The notes below the pieces were generated by a model that saw only the letters and a list, made by a program, of their open reading frames with translations, did not search any database and had not been told where the DNA came from. 64,000 nt of DNA, from contig WGMT01000007.1 of the NCBI GenBank assembly GCA_016124945.1, positions 1 to 64,000 of the forward strand. Reading direction: 5' to 3'. The position numbers and the translations under genes were made by a program. Source of the DNA: a bacterium. Lineage in GTDB: Bacteria > Chloroflexota > Anaerolineae > Caldilineales > Caldilineaceae. Shown here piece after piece: positions 18,513 through 28,658 of the stretch. Positions within the stretch are counted from its first letter, which is position 1; the number at the start of each line of letters is the position of its first letter.

Positions 18513-19826
18513 GTGCGCAAGTTAAACTTTTCTGAAATCAAGGCATTTCAAGAGGACCAGCTAAGCTTTGTACAACGGATGACAGAGGATCTCGGCGGGG
18601 TGGCCCACGTCAACATGATGGGGATCAACCTCTTCTTCATCAGCGAACCAGCGGTCATCCGAGAGGTGCTGATTCACTGTGGTGACAAACTACACCGCGA
18701 CCCCTTCACATCGCGCGTCTTCAGTCGATTCATGGGCAATGGTGTCTTCATGGCCGAAGGCGACGATTGGCGGCGACAACGCAAGTTGGTACAGCCTGCC
18801 TTTCATGCCACACGCATTCGCGACTACACCGAAATCATCGCGAACGCGACAGACCAGATGGTGAACAGTTGGCAGCCGGGCCAGATCGTGATCATCGACG
18901 AAGTACTGACTCAGTTGACCCTACGCATCATCGCCAAGACCATGTTCGATGTCGACCTGGTCGACGACGTGGCGCGCATTGGCCTGTGGATGAAGGAGAT
19001 TCTGACTGTAGGCGAGGCGCAGTTGAAGATGCCGATCCTGCCACCACAATGGCTGCCCACACCGGGAAACCGACGCCAGCAGGCGGCGCTGCGCGCCGTA
19101 AAATCTCACCTGCGCCAGATCATCGCACAACGGGCCGCCACCGGCGAAGATCGGGGCGACCTGCTCTCCATGCTCCTGAACGCTCGCGACGAAGAGGGAG
19201 ATCCTATGCCTGAAGACCAACTGCTGGACGAGTGTGTAACACTCTTTGTGGCCGGCCATGAAACCACAGCGGCCGCGCTCACATGGACATGGTACCTGTT
19301 GGCTCAGCATCCACACGTTATGGCGCAGCTACGGGCCGAATTGGACGGCGTTCTGGGTGAACGTCAGATCTCCTTTGCCGACTTGAACCAACTGCCTTAC
19401 CTCGAAGCCGTGGTCAAAGAGACGTTGCGCCTCTATCCACCTGCATTCGGCTTTGGCCGTCAAGTGATGCGGCCCTTCGATGCCTTGGGGTATCACTTTC
19501 CCCGCAAGGCGGTGCTTCTCTTCAGCAGCTACGCCACGCACCGCCGCCCCGATCTATGGAGCGAACCAGAGGCCTTTCGGCCTGAACGCTTCCTCGATAC
19601 AGACAATAGCCCTGATCGTTACACCTACTTCCCGTTTGGCGTCGGTTCGCGCATTTGCCTTGGGAATATGTTCGCGATGCTTGAAGCGCAGGTGATCCTG
19701 GCGTCCATGCTACAAAGGATAGAACTCACACGTGTCGATCACGATCCAGTGGTCATGGACACGCTCATCACGTTGCGGCCGCGCGATTCTCTGCGCATGC
19801 AGGTGTCCATGCCCCAGCTTGCATAG
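18513..19826 (+). CDS. cytochrome P450
   Basis: GTG start; AGHETTAAALTW I-helix, ETLRLYPP ExxR, FPFGVGSRICLGNMFA heme loop. Confidence 0.95.
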   Translation: MRKLNFSEIKAFQEDQLSFVQRMTEDLGGVAHVNMMGINLFFISEPAVIREVLIHCGDKLHRDPFTSRVFSRFMGNGVFMAEGDDWRRQRKLVQPAFHATRIRDYTEIIANATDQMVNSWQPGQIVIIDEVLTQLTLRIIAKTMFDVDLVDDVARIGLWMKEILTVGEAQLKMPILPPQWLPTPGNRRQQAALRAVKSHLRQIIAQRAATGEDRGDLLSMLLNARDEEGDPMPEDQLLDECVTLFVAGHETTAAALTWTWYLLAQHPHVMAQLRAELDGVLGERQISFADLNQLPYLEAVVKETLRLYPPAFGFGRQVMRPFDALGYHFPRKAVLLFSSYATHRRPDLWSEPEAFRPERFLDTDNSPDRYTYFPFGVGSRICLGNMFAMLEAQVILASMLQRIELTRVDHDPVVMDTLITLRPRDSLRMQVSMPQLA

Positions 19827-19864
19827 TATATCCATTCATGGGACCCGTATTACAAAACTTGAAT

Positions 19865-20049
19865 CTAGCCACACATCACTTTGGTTTTTCGGGCTGACTA
19901 GCGCCCGTTGAGTAGCGCAGCGTATCGAAACCAAGCGGGTTAACGAGATCTGCCCCTTTGTAGACACGCTCCTTGGTTTCGTTACAGCTCGCAGACTCGC
20001 CTACTCAACCGGCGTCGCTAGTCTAGTGACAAAAGTGATGTGTGGCTAG
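19865..20049. mobile_element. MITE-like palindromic element with 9-bp TSD
   Basis: TIR CTAGCCACACATCACTTT (19865-19882) / AAAGTGATGTGTGGCTAG (20032-20049); flanked by AACTTGAAT at 19856-19864 and 20050-20058. Confidence 0.88.
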
Positions 20050-20283
20050 AACTTGAATTACACCTCTGCCGCACTGTGCCCTACCACACTCCCCCAGATG
20101 TCTATCACGCTTAGAATTGAACCCACACCGCGCACGCGCAAAGACCATTTTTTTTGTAGCTTCTTGGCGCCTATCGCATTGCCCCCCTTGCTACGTTCTT
20201 GATACGTTTGTCGCCTAAAGTGTGCACGCAGTGATGCATGGACACCAGTCTTTGAGGCACCAGATTCTGTCGGTTGATGGAGA

Positions 20284-20312
20284 ATTGTGATTGGTGATTT
20301 GTGATTCGTGAT
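20284..20312. repeat. GATTNGT heptamer repeat
   Basis: ttgtgattggtgatttgtgattcgtgatg upstream of 20347. Confidence 0.75.
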
Positions 20313-20346
20313 GCCCAATCACCCGGATCTGAAAAGGAGAAAGAGG

Positions 20347-23300
20347 ATGAACGAAGAATATCCAAACGAACAAAATCTAAACGAGGACAAACACATCTCG
20401 CGCCGGCACTTCCTGCGTATGACGGCCTTATCGGCCATTGGCGCAATGGGTGCGCAGATGGGTCTCTTCAGCGCGGTGTCGGCCAACAATCTGCTACCGC
20501 CGCCCACCTTCCAACCGAGCTACGTATCGTATCTACGCCGTCGCAACGATCTGCTCGATCTGCGCTTCGAGTTCTACAACATGGCGCGTGTCCCCAAACA
20601 GGGGGGGACATCGGCGATGGAGCGGATCAACGCCAACCAGAACGCATACATGGTTGTCCACTTTCCGTCGCAGGCCACGGCGGAACGGGCCTTCGGCATC
20701 AACGACAATCTAATCGCGCCGCTGCCCAATCTGCAATCGGCAAGTGCCGGGGAGACACGCCTCGCCTTCCAGATTCCTGAGGGTATGAACACCATCCCCT
20801 ACACCACGGCGTCGCTGCTCTCATGGAACAACCTGATCCCGTGGTTGGTGCCGACTGCCCTACCCGCAGGCGCATCGCCGTCGCCCTATCCCGCGGTACG
20901 TGCGCCCTTGGCCCATGAAACGGCCATTGAGATGCCGTGGCGGCTCGTCCTCTCGCCCCACAGTGGACTGGGTTGGGCACATGCCACCAACACCGTCACC
21001 CGCAACGGGCGCACCGAAATCTGGCACACGCGGCTCGGTGTCCGTTCGGGCAACAGCGTCAACGAGTGGACAACCTCTGGGCGCACGGTGCGCGCCGTGT
21101 GGACGCGCGACAAAGTCTTCAAACTACCCAACTTTCACCCGCTGGCCAACAACTCCACACTGACGCCCCAGGACCGCATCGACATCGTCGAAGCCACGTC
21201 CGACAAGACCAAGGTCGACAGCGGCAACCCGCAGCCGGTGCAGGTGAACCGGCTCATGCTCTCGCCGTTGGGCGGCTGGCTGGATGTGGAAGGATCGTGG
21301 GAGAACCATCCGCGCCTGCTGGCGTGGCGGCATCTGCTGACGATGGGCCGCGATCACTACGTGCGAGTCGTCAACAAGGGCTATCTTTTCCCCTTCGGCC
21401 ATGCCGCGGCCAAGGTGAAGATCAGCGAACGCCGCTTCGAGAACCTCAACGGCCAGACCGGCGGCTTCCTGCGCCAGGAAGAGTTCATCGTGGTGCGCCA
21501 GCCCACCCGGTCCTATCAGGGCGCGCCGGGACAGCCTTTCGGCGGGCGCGCCTGGCCCTTCCCCGAACTCACCTTCACCACGTTGATGACGCCGCCGCTG
21601 ACCTTCCAGGCCTTCGGCGCGGGGGAATTGCCACAGCAGAACGGGCAGCCATTTCTCTTCAACGTCACCGGCAAGGACCGCGAAGGACGCGACGTAAGCT
21701 TCAACACGCCGGTCATCTTCGTCCCTGCGGAGGATGCCTTCGACGAGGCATCCATGAGTGCCCTGGCCGCGCTCTACAACAGCCAAAACGCCGAGGGGAC
21801 GCTGCGCCAGCGTCCGCTCAACGGGCAGAAAGTCGCCCTGGCCGAGCCGCTACAACCAGGAGACACCACGGTGGACATGGGCGCGCTCTCGCTGGGCGCG
21901 AATCCATCAGAAGCTGGTATGGCCCGTTCGGCGCTGGCCACGGCGGAACAGCCCGCCTTCTTCCCTGCGCTCTCTGAATTCCGCGCCCGCCTCAACGCCG
22001 TGGAACAGACTACTGGCGTAGACGTAGCCAACCTGGCGCGCATGACTTTGGGACCGTACATCGAGCAGGGCTTCGGCGCGGGCAACCCCGGCGGCGTCTT
22101 CGCCGTGCTGCTGGGCGCGGCCCAGGACGCAGGCTTCGGTGCCGACAAAGCCGGCGGCCTGGTGACACCCAGCCTCGATGTCACCTCGCTGTCGCGTATC
22201 CTGGGGGCCGTGGGTGGCGACCCAACCAAAATCGCGCTGGGCGACTTCGACCCCGCCGATTTCTTCAAGGCGGGCGCAGCCAAGTTGCTGGGCGGCATCG
22301 ACCTGGCCGACATCATCAAGGCGGCCAACTTCACGCTGCCGGGCAATGGATCCAAGGCCATGAAGATCACCACGCGCCCGATCCTGGGGCCGGATTTACA
22401 GTCGCCGATCCAGATCATCACCGAGTTGGATTGGAAACCGGACCTCAAGCCTGATCCTTTCAACCTCTTCGAGCCGGATCCGAGCGACGGTTCGCTGGCA
22501 ATCAAGGCCAAATTCGTGGTGGATATCCTCAACCCCGACGATTCCACCTACGAAATCAACGGCGACATGAAGAAGTTCAGGCTCAATCTGGTGGGCAGCG
22601 CGCTCACCTTCATGTCACTCGATTTCGACAAGTTGGAATTCATCGCCGGCACGGGCAAGAAGACCGATCTCAAGCCGGTGATCGGCGCCATCGCCTTTAG
22701 TGGACCGCTGGAATTCGTCAACCGCATCAAAGACTTCCTCACCTTTGGCGGCAGTGGGCCGTACATCGATCTGGCCCCTACCGGCCTGAGCGTAGGCTAC
22801 AACCTGCCCCTGCCCCAGATCCCACTGGGCGCGCTCATGATTAACAACGTCGCCCTGTCGGCGGGTCTCTTCATCCCCTGGAGCGGTGACCCGGCGCGCG
22901 TGCGCTTTGGCCTCTCTTCGCGTGAGAAGCCGTTTAACATCACGTGGAGCGCCATCGGCGGCGGCGGTTTCTTCGGCATCGCCTTCGGGCTGGATGGGCT
23001 GGAGAAGTTGGAATGTGCGCTGGAATTGGGCGCGTACCTATCGGTGAACTTCGGCGTGGCCAGTGGCTCGATCTCGATTGCGGCGGGCATCTACTTCGCC
23101 ATCGAAAAAAAGCAGGTCGACGGCAACGACGTCATCACCGTGGGATTGGACGCCTACGTCCGCTTTGTGGGCAAGGCGCAGGCGCTGGGGATCGTCTCGA
23201 TTTCGTTGGAGATCTACCTGTCGCTGGGCTTCCAGACACCGCCGCCCACCCTCAAGGGGACGGCCAAGGTTGAGCTGAAGGTGAAAGTGCTCTTCCTCTC

Positions 23301-23457
23301 CGTCAGCGTCAAGATCACGGTGGAGCGCCAGATCGCGGCATCGTCCTCGGCGGCAGCGGCAGCGGCGACACGCTCGCTAACCGTCGACGGCGGACCCAAC
23401 TTCGCCGGTCTCTTCGACCAATCGCACTGGATTGAGTACGCGCAGGCATTTGCCTAG
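20347..23457 (+). CDS. large Tat-exported protein of unknown function
   Basis: ATG preceded by AAAAGGAGAAAGAGG; twin-arginine leader ISRRHFLRMTALSAIGAMGAQMGLFSAVSAN; beta-rich C-terminal half. Confidence 0.88.
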   Translation: MNEEYPNEQNLNEDKHISRRHFLRMTALSAIGAMGAQMGLFSAVSANNLLPPPTFQPSYVSYLRRRNDLLDLRFEFYNMARVPKQGGTSAMERINANQNAYMVVHFPSQATAERAFGINDNLIAPLPNLQSASAGETRLAFQIPEGMNTIPYTTASLLSWNNLIPWLVPTALPAGASPSPYPAVRAPLAHETAIEMPWRLVLSPHSGLGWAHATNTVTRNGRTEIWHTRLGVRSGNSVNEWTTSGRTVRAVWTRDKVFKLPNFHPLANNSTLTPQDRIDIVEATSDKTKVDSGNPQPVQVNRLMLSPLGGWLDVEGSWENHPRLLAWRHLLTMGRDHYVRVVNKGYLFPFGHAAAKVKISERRFENLNGQTGGFLRQEEFIVVRQPTRSYQGAPGQPFGGRAWPFPELTFTTLMTPPLTFQAFGAGELPQQNGQPFLFNVTGKDREGRDVSFNTPVIFVPAEDAFDEASMSALAALYNSQNAEGTLRQRPLNGQKVALAEPLQPGDTTVDMGALSLGANPSEAGMARSALATAEQPAFFPALSEFRARLNAVEQTTGVDVANLARMTLGPYIEQGFGAGNPGGVFAVLLGAAQDAGFGADKAGGLVTPSLDVTSLSRILGAVGGDPTKIALGDFDPADFFKAGAAKLLGGIDLADIIKAANFTLPGNGSKAMKITTRPILGPDLQSPIQIITELDWKPDLKPDPFNLFEPDPSDGSLAIKAKFVVDILNPDDSTYEINGDMKKFRLNLVGSALTFMSLDFDKLEFIAGTGKKTDLKPVIGAIAFSGPLEFVNRIKDFLTFGGSGPYIDLAPTGLSVGYNLPLPQIPLGALMINNVALSAGLFIPWSGDPARVRFGLSSREKPFNITWSAIGGGGFFGIAFGLDGLEKLECALELGAYLSVNFGVASGSISIAAGIYFAIEKKQVDGNDVITVGLDAYVRFVGKAQALGIVSISLEIYLSLGFQTPPPTLKGTAKVELKVKVLFLSVSVKITVERQIAASSSAAAAAATRSLTVDGGPNFAGLFDQSHWIEYAQAFA

Positions 23458-23472
23458 ATTTCAACAATTGAT

Positions 23473-23535
23473 AGAACGCGGATTGGGCAGATTTGAGCAG
23501 ATAAAAAACAAAAATCCGCTCAATCCGCGTTCTAT
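23473..23535. repeat. perfect 14-bp inverted repeat between the two giant genes
   Basis: TAGAACGCGGATTG (23473-23486) / CAATCCGCGTTCTA (23522-23535). Confidence 0.85.
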
Positions 23536-23563
23536 TCTGCTAGACATATCTGGAGGAATCCCA

Positions 23564-26500
23564 ATGAACCAGCAAGTCATGTTTACCGCATGCCCCAAAG
23601 AACGAACAGCCAACGGATTGGCGCTGTCCGTCTTGATTACGCCGAAACTGGATCCGCAGAGCGATCCACAACTGCTCTCCACCTTTCCCGACTTTCTCGA
23701 TTGGCCGAGCCGCGTCATCGAGTGGCGGGTGGCTATCGGCAACGCAGCACCCGTCATCGCCCAGGTGACGAGCGCGCCGCCCCAATCCAACCTGTGGACG
23801 GGCCTGTTCTCGGCCAACACTCTGGTCCGCCGCCCCACCCACCCCGACTACACGAAGCACATGTGGCTGAGCTATCCTGTCGGCAACGTGGTGGATTTCA
23901 TCCACAATCTCTACCAGGACATTGCCGCCAGCCATCCCAGCGACTTCCCGTCGGTGGATGTGCTACAGAACAGCGGCCTCAACGATGTGGCGCAGTACGA
24001 TTCCGAAGGGCGAGATCGTCGACCCACGCTGCGTCGCCTGCTGATCGAGAAGCTACGCCAGACCCGTGCACCGGCACCCGCTGCCCCCGCGACCGAAGAA
24101 GATTTCTTTCAGCTTTGGAACTTCCACCGCCCCGGCAACCTCACCACGCCGCCGGCGCCGCCCACTTTCGACTTCCACGAAGTGGTATCGTTGTGCGGCG
24201 AACACTTCGGCCTGCTGCGCCGTCTAGGACTCGTGGTGGATCTACTGGTGCCCGGCACTTTTGCCAACGGTGACACCACGGTGCGCATCGAGCCGGTGTG
24301 GTCGCCGATCCTGGCCAACAACCACAAAGACGTGCGGCCTGTGACCAACTGTGTCATCGGTGCAGATTTCTTCCTGCCCCGGCCCAACGATCCAGGCGAG
24401 ATTGTCAACGGGCGGCTGCCGCTCAACGGTGACCGCTACCGCACCGTCCAAGTCGATCCCGACGGTGGCGCGCTCAACTTGATGATGCTTGGCCGCAACC
24501 TGATCCAGTCCAAACTCTTCAAATCTGAAGACACGCCCACCAACGAGTCACTGCCCGCCCTACGCAGCGGCGGCATCTCGATTGCCCGCACCGGCCACGC
24601 CGCCCAACTGGTCAAGCACGTGGACAACAGCACCCAGTTCAGCGAGAACCTGGAAAACGACACCCCCATTGTCCTCAACGCCGAGGACCTCTGGCACGGC
24701 ACCCGCTTCGATATCTGGGACGGCGCCAGCGGCGAATGGCGCTCACTGCAACAGCGGCGCGGTTCCTACGAGTTCACCGATCTGGCGCAGACCGAGGTCA
24801 TCGAGGAAGAGGGAGCGATGGTGGAAGCGCCCAGCGAACGCGACGAAGAAGGCGGCGACGAGAACGGCGACAAGTTCTTCTACCTGCAAGAATCGCTCAT
24901 GCGCTGGGACGGCTGGAGCCTGGCCGCGCCGCGACCGGGCCGCACCGTAGACCAGGACAACAACGTCATCGACGAGCCGCAGTCCACGTCGGCGGGCTAT
25001 CCCCTGCGCATGAACTTCCAGGCGATGCCGGGCACGCTGCCCAGGTTGCGCTTCGGGCGCACCTACCGCGTGCGGGCGCGCACCGTCGACCCGGCGGGCA
25101 ACTCCGTCCCCTTCGACAACAACGCCGCCGGCGCCACCAATCGCTTCATCTACCGCCGCTACGAGCCGATCCCCACACCGTTCGTGTTGCTCACCGCGCC
25201 GCGCACCGAAGGCGAATCCGACGCCGTGGTCGTCCTGCGCAGCGACTACAACGAAGATCCGTCACCCGCGGCGGTGGCGCGTATCCTGGCCCCGCCGCGT
25301 TGCGCCCAGCGCACCGCCGAAGAACACGGCATGTGGGACGATCTGTGGCAGAACAACCCTGCCGCGGCCTACGCCGAAATCACCGCCCGCGAGGACCAGG
25401 GATTCCACACCCCCGGCTTCGGCACGCCCGATCCCGACAACTACGATCAGCCCTACTTCCCGCAGCAGCCCGTGCCTGTCCCCTACCTGCCCGACCCGAT
25501 GGCGCGGGGCGCGTCGCTGCGCTTCATTGCCGCCGACAAGACCGAGCACGATCTTTTCCCATCCTTTGAAAAGGGGGGCGCGTGGCCGGCAAGCTGGCCC
25601 GAAGCCCAGCCGGTGCGCCTCATCGTGCGCGAAGGCAACGGCGCGCCAACACTCCAACAAGGCCAGGACGAGGCCGAGGTGCTCTACCTGCTGCCCAAGG
25701 CAGAGACGGCCCAACTGCGCTTGAGTGCATTCCCGGCGGAGAACGACTTGGACCTCAGCGCCATCTGGGATCTGCTCCAACAGAGCGGGGGCACCGCTGC
25801 CCAACTCGAAAGTTGGAAACTGCTGGCGCTGCGCGGTCGCCATTGGATGATCTCACCCTACCGCACGCTGCGCCTGATCCACGCCGTGCGCCGTCCGCTC
25901 AAGCCGCCGTCCTTTAACACGGGATCGTGGGCGGCGTCCCGCCAGCCAGGGGACACCTTCGCCCGTGTCAACGGGCTGCTCAACTTCAGCCGCAAAAGCA
26001 CCGGGCGCATGGACCTGCGCGCCAACTGGGCAGAGCCGGTGGATCTGGGCAAAGGCAACGGCGCAACCGCCGCCGATCCCCTGTTGGACGCCAACATGCG
26101 TCAGCACGAAGCGTGGCTGGAAGTGCCGCTGGCGAAGGTCACCCAAACTGTCCCCGGCGCGGAGGATATGCTGCCTGTCACCGGGCGGCGGCACGACTTC
26201 AACGACACCAAACGGCGCATTGTCACCTACACGGCGCGGGCCACCTCCGCCTTCACCGAGTACTTCCAGGAACGGGAAAAGGACGTACCCGTCGCCGCCA
26301 ACCAGGTGGTTGTGCTGCCGCAGAAACCCATCGTGGCTGAATCTGAACTGGTGCGAGAAAGCGGCGAAGGACCGTCTTTCGAGCGCGGTGTGGACTACAC
26401 CATCGACTACGTCAACGGCCAGCTCACGTGGACAGGCGCAGCCGCCACCGTGGACATCGTCTACCTGCCCGAACCGACGGCGCGCCATTCCACCGAAGCC

Positions 26501-27538
26501 GCAGCCGCGGAGCAGTCGGTGGTGTTAGACATTCCCAGCGCGGCGCGGCCACAGTCGCCCAAGGTGCTCTACGTCATCCCCACACACCGCTGGCAGTCGC
26601 AGGCGCTGAGCAGCACGGGCGAAGGCGGCGGGCTGCGCGTCTACCTGGATCGTCCCTGGTTCGACACAGGTGTGGGTCAACTGCTGGGCGTGGTCTTGGA
26701 TCCGCAGCACAATACACCGTCCACGGCGCTGGCGCCCTACACCACGCGTTGGGGCTTCGATCCCATCCAGGGGCCGCCCGCCCCACCCACCCGCGCCCCC
26801 CGTCCCCAGGACTTTCCGCTGGCGGCGGCAGGCGGCACCGGCACAGGGCGTCTCCTTTCGGAGAACGGCAGTCAGGTCAACGTGGTCGGCCACACCGTCC
26901 ACTTTGATACGGATCGCAAACTCTGGTACGCCGACATCGAAGTGAACGCCGGTCAGGCCGATTGGCCCTTCATCCGCATGGCGCTGGCCGCCTACCAGCC
27001 CAATTCGACGGGCAACCTGCACCTGTCGCCGGTGATCCTGGCCGACATTGTGCAGCTCACGCCGGATCGCACGGCGACGATCCACCTCCAGAATGCGGGC
27101 AAGGTTTCCATCAACATCATCGGGCCCGGGAAGATCCAGACACCTTCGTCGCAGTTCGTTACACAGGTCACCGCGCATCTGGAGTATCGGCTGGCCGATG
27201 TGGCGGACGACGAACTGGCATGGGAAGTGGTGGGCAACGGCGAGAATCGTATCGTCTTGCAGGCGCAACGTGACCCCGCCAGTGGGTTGATCGCGTGGAC
27301 GGGTGAGATTGAGATCCCCACCGTCCGCGCCGCCAACGAGCAGCAACTGCGTGTGGCGATTGAGGAATGGGAGATCCTGCCCGTCACCGAAGACGCGGCC
27401 GATCACACCGTCTACTTGCCCGATGTCCATAACCAGAGCGGCGAGCAGACACCCCCCACCGAGGACGATCCCTATCGCGGTCAACTGCCGCGATCAGATC
27501 GGCGTCTGCTCTATCGTGATGCCATCAACCTTGCATGA
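23564..27538 (+). CDS. very large protein of unknown function (about 1324 aa)
   Basis: ATG preceded by TGGAGGAATCCC; continuous ORF; Fn3-like segment LRFGRTYRVRARTVDPAGNSVPFDNNAA. Confidence 0.88.
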   Translation: MNQQVMFTACPKERTANGLALSVLITPKLDPQSDPQLLSTFPDFLDWPSRVIEWRVAIGNAAPVIAQVTSAPPQSNLWTGLFSANTLVRRPTHPDYTKHMWLSYPVGNVVDFIHNLYQDIAASHPSDFPSVDVLQNSGLNDVAQYDSEGRDRRPTLRRLLIEKLRQTRAPAPAAPATEEDFFQLWNFHRPGNLTTPPAPPTFDFHEVVSLCGEHFGLLRRLGLVVDLLVPGTFANGDTTVRIEPVWSPILANNHKDVRPVTNCVIGADFFLPRPNDPGEIVNGRLPLNGDRYRTVQVDPDGGALNLMMLGRNLIQSKLFKSEDTPTNESLPALRSGGISIARTGHAAQLVKHVDNSTQFSENLENDTPIVLNAEDLWHGTRFDIWDGASGEWRSLQQRRGSYEFTDLAQTEVIEEEGAMVEAPSERDEEGGDENGDKFFYLQESLMRWDGWSLAAPRPGRTVDQDNNVIDEPQSTSAGYPLRMNFQAMPGTLPRLRFGRTYRVRARTVDPAGNSVPFDNNAAGATNRFIYRRYEPIPTPFVLLTAPRTEGESDAVVVLRSDYNEDPSPAAVARILAPPRCAQRTAEEHGMWDDLWQNNPAAAYAEITAREDQGFHTPGFGTPDPDNYDQPYFPQQPVPVPYLPDPMARGASLRFIAADKTEHDLFPSFEKGGAWPASWPEAQPVRLIVREGNGAPTLQQGQDEAEVLYLLPKAETAQLRLSAFPAENDLDLSAIWDLLQQSGGTAAQLESWKLLALRGRHWMISPYRTLRLIHAVRRPLKPPSFNTGSWAASRQPGDTFARVNGLLNFSRKSTGRMDLRANWAEPVDLGKGNGATAADPLLDANMRQHEAWLEVPLAKVTQTVPGAEDMLPVTGRRHDFNDTKRRIVTYTARATSAFTEYFQEREKDVPVAANQVVVLPQKPIVAESELVRESGEGPSFERGVDYTIDYVNGQLTWTGAAATVDIVYLPEPTARHSTEAAAAEQSVVLDIPSAARPQSPKVLYVIPTHRWQSQALSSTGEGGGLRVYLDRPWFDTGVGQLLGVVLDPQHNTPSTALAPYTTRWGFDPIQGPPAPPTRAPRPQDFPLAAAGGTGTGRLLSENGSQVNVVGHTVHFDTDRKLWYADIEVNAGQADWPFIRMALAAYQPNSTGNLHLSPVILADIVQLTPDRTATIHLQNAGKVSINIIGPGKIQTPSSQFVTQVTAHLEYRLADVADDELAWEVVGNGENRIVLQAQRDPASGLIAWTGEIEIPTVRAANEQQLRVAIEEWEILPVTEDAADHTVYLPDVHNQSGEQTPPTEDDPYRGQLPRSDRRLLYRDAINLA

Positions 27539-27559
27539 CAGAACACTAAGTTTGTGTAG

Positions 27560-27596
27560 ACCTTCTGGGCAGATGAATGCATGCTGCCCAGAAGGT
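27560..27596 (+). terminator. hairpin after the large two-gene locus
   Basis: ACCTTCTGGGCAG-loop-CTGCCCAGAAGGT, 13-bp perfect stem. Confidence 0.7.
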
Positions 27597-27767
27597 TCAT
27601 AGAAGCAAATTCATCCTCGAGTGGGCTACGATTCTATCCTCCCGGCAAACAAGGTGCAGAAGGAGTTGCTGTACGGATTTCAATGTTTCGTGATACCATA
27701 ATTATCGTTAGCATTCTGCGATTACGTTCTGTGCAGCACGTTACGAGATAGGTGAAACAGGTTACAC

Positions 27768-28061
27768 ATGATTGAACAGCGATATATTGTTCGGAATGAC
27801 AACATCCTGAGCGGCGAGCCGATTATTCAAGGGACACGCACGCCAGTCCGTGCCATTGTCGAACTGTGGCGTCTTGGCCTAGCGCCAGAAGAGATCCCAT
27901 TCCGTCTCCCCCACTTGACGATGGCGCAAGTCTTTGCTGCGCTCAGCTATTACAGCGATAATCAAGCTGAAATTCACGGGTATATTGATCTCAATCGGAT
28001 TCCCGAATCCTTGACTGGCACCAAGTTGGAGTTCAAACCCCGTGAGCAAGCTCTTCGTTGA
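27768..28061 (+). CDS. DUF433 family protein (antitoxin-like)
   Basis: 97 aa; ILSGEPIIQGTRTPVRAIVELWRLGLAPEEIPFRLPHLTMAQVFAALSYYSDN. Confidence 0.88.
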   Translation: MIEQRYIVRNDNILSGEPIIQGTRTPVRAIVELWRLGLAPEEIPFRLPHLTMAQVFAALSYYSDNQAEIHGYIDLNRIPESLTGTKLEFKPREQALR

Positions 28062-28389
28062 ACTCTATCTGGATGAAGACGTCGATGTACTGGTGGCTGA
28101 ACTCCTGGAAAAACGTGGTTATTCTGCGCTTACAGCGAGAGATGCCGGTACGCTTGGGTAAGAAGACAACGAGCAATTGGCCTACGCAGTCCGGGAACAA
28201 CGAGCGTTGCTCACGCATAACCGAGTCGATTTTGAACAACTCGGACAGGCATATTTTGAGCGCGCAGAAGATCACGCCGGCATTATCCTCGCAGTGCGAC
28301 GCTCTCCCCATGAACTGGTCAACCGACTACTTCAACTGCTCAATGAAGTAACCGCTGACGAGATGAAGAATCAGGTCCGCTACCTATAG
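28042..28389 (+). pseudogene. DUF5615 PIN-like toxin, interrupted by an in-frame TAA
   Basis: GTG at 28042: VSKLFVELYLDEDVDVLVAELLEKRGYSALTARDAGTLG*EDNEQLAYAVREQRALLTHNRVDFEQL; TAA at 28159-28161. Confidence 0.82.
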
Positions 28390-28658
28390 CAACCGATCGA
28401 TCAAAGAGGAAAAGAGGCTGTCGCCAAAGTAGTGGAGCGGCGGCCTCCTCTGTGGCGCATAAGCGCTAAGATAGGGGCTAGCGTCTATGCCTCGTGGCAA
28501 TTGGGTTGCATGGGCGGTAGGTGGCGCGTCAACGATTTGACACACCCCACAGATCGGATTGTAATTGGTCTCCAACAACCTCGAATGCCGGAGGTTGCCC
28601 CGCCCGTGCGTTGTGGCTCATGATTACCTTATCCCCCATCTCACCCAAAGGAACATCA

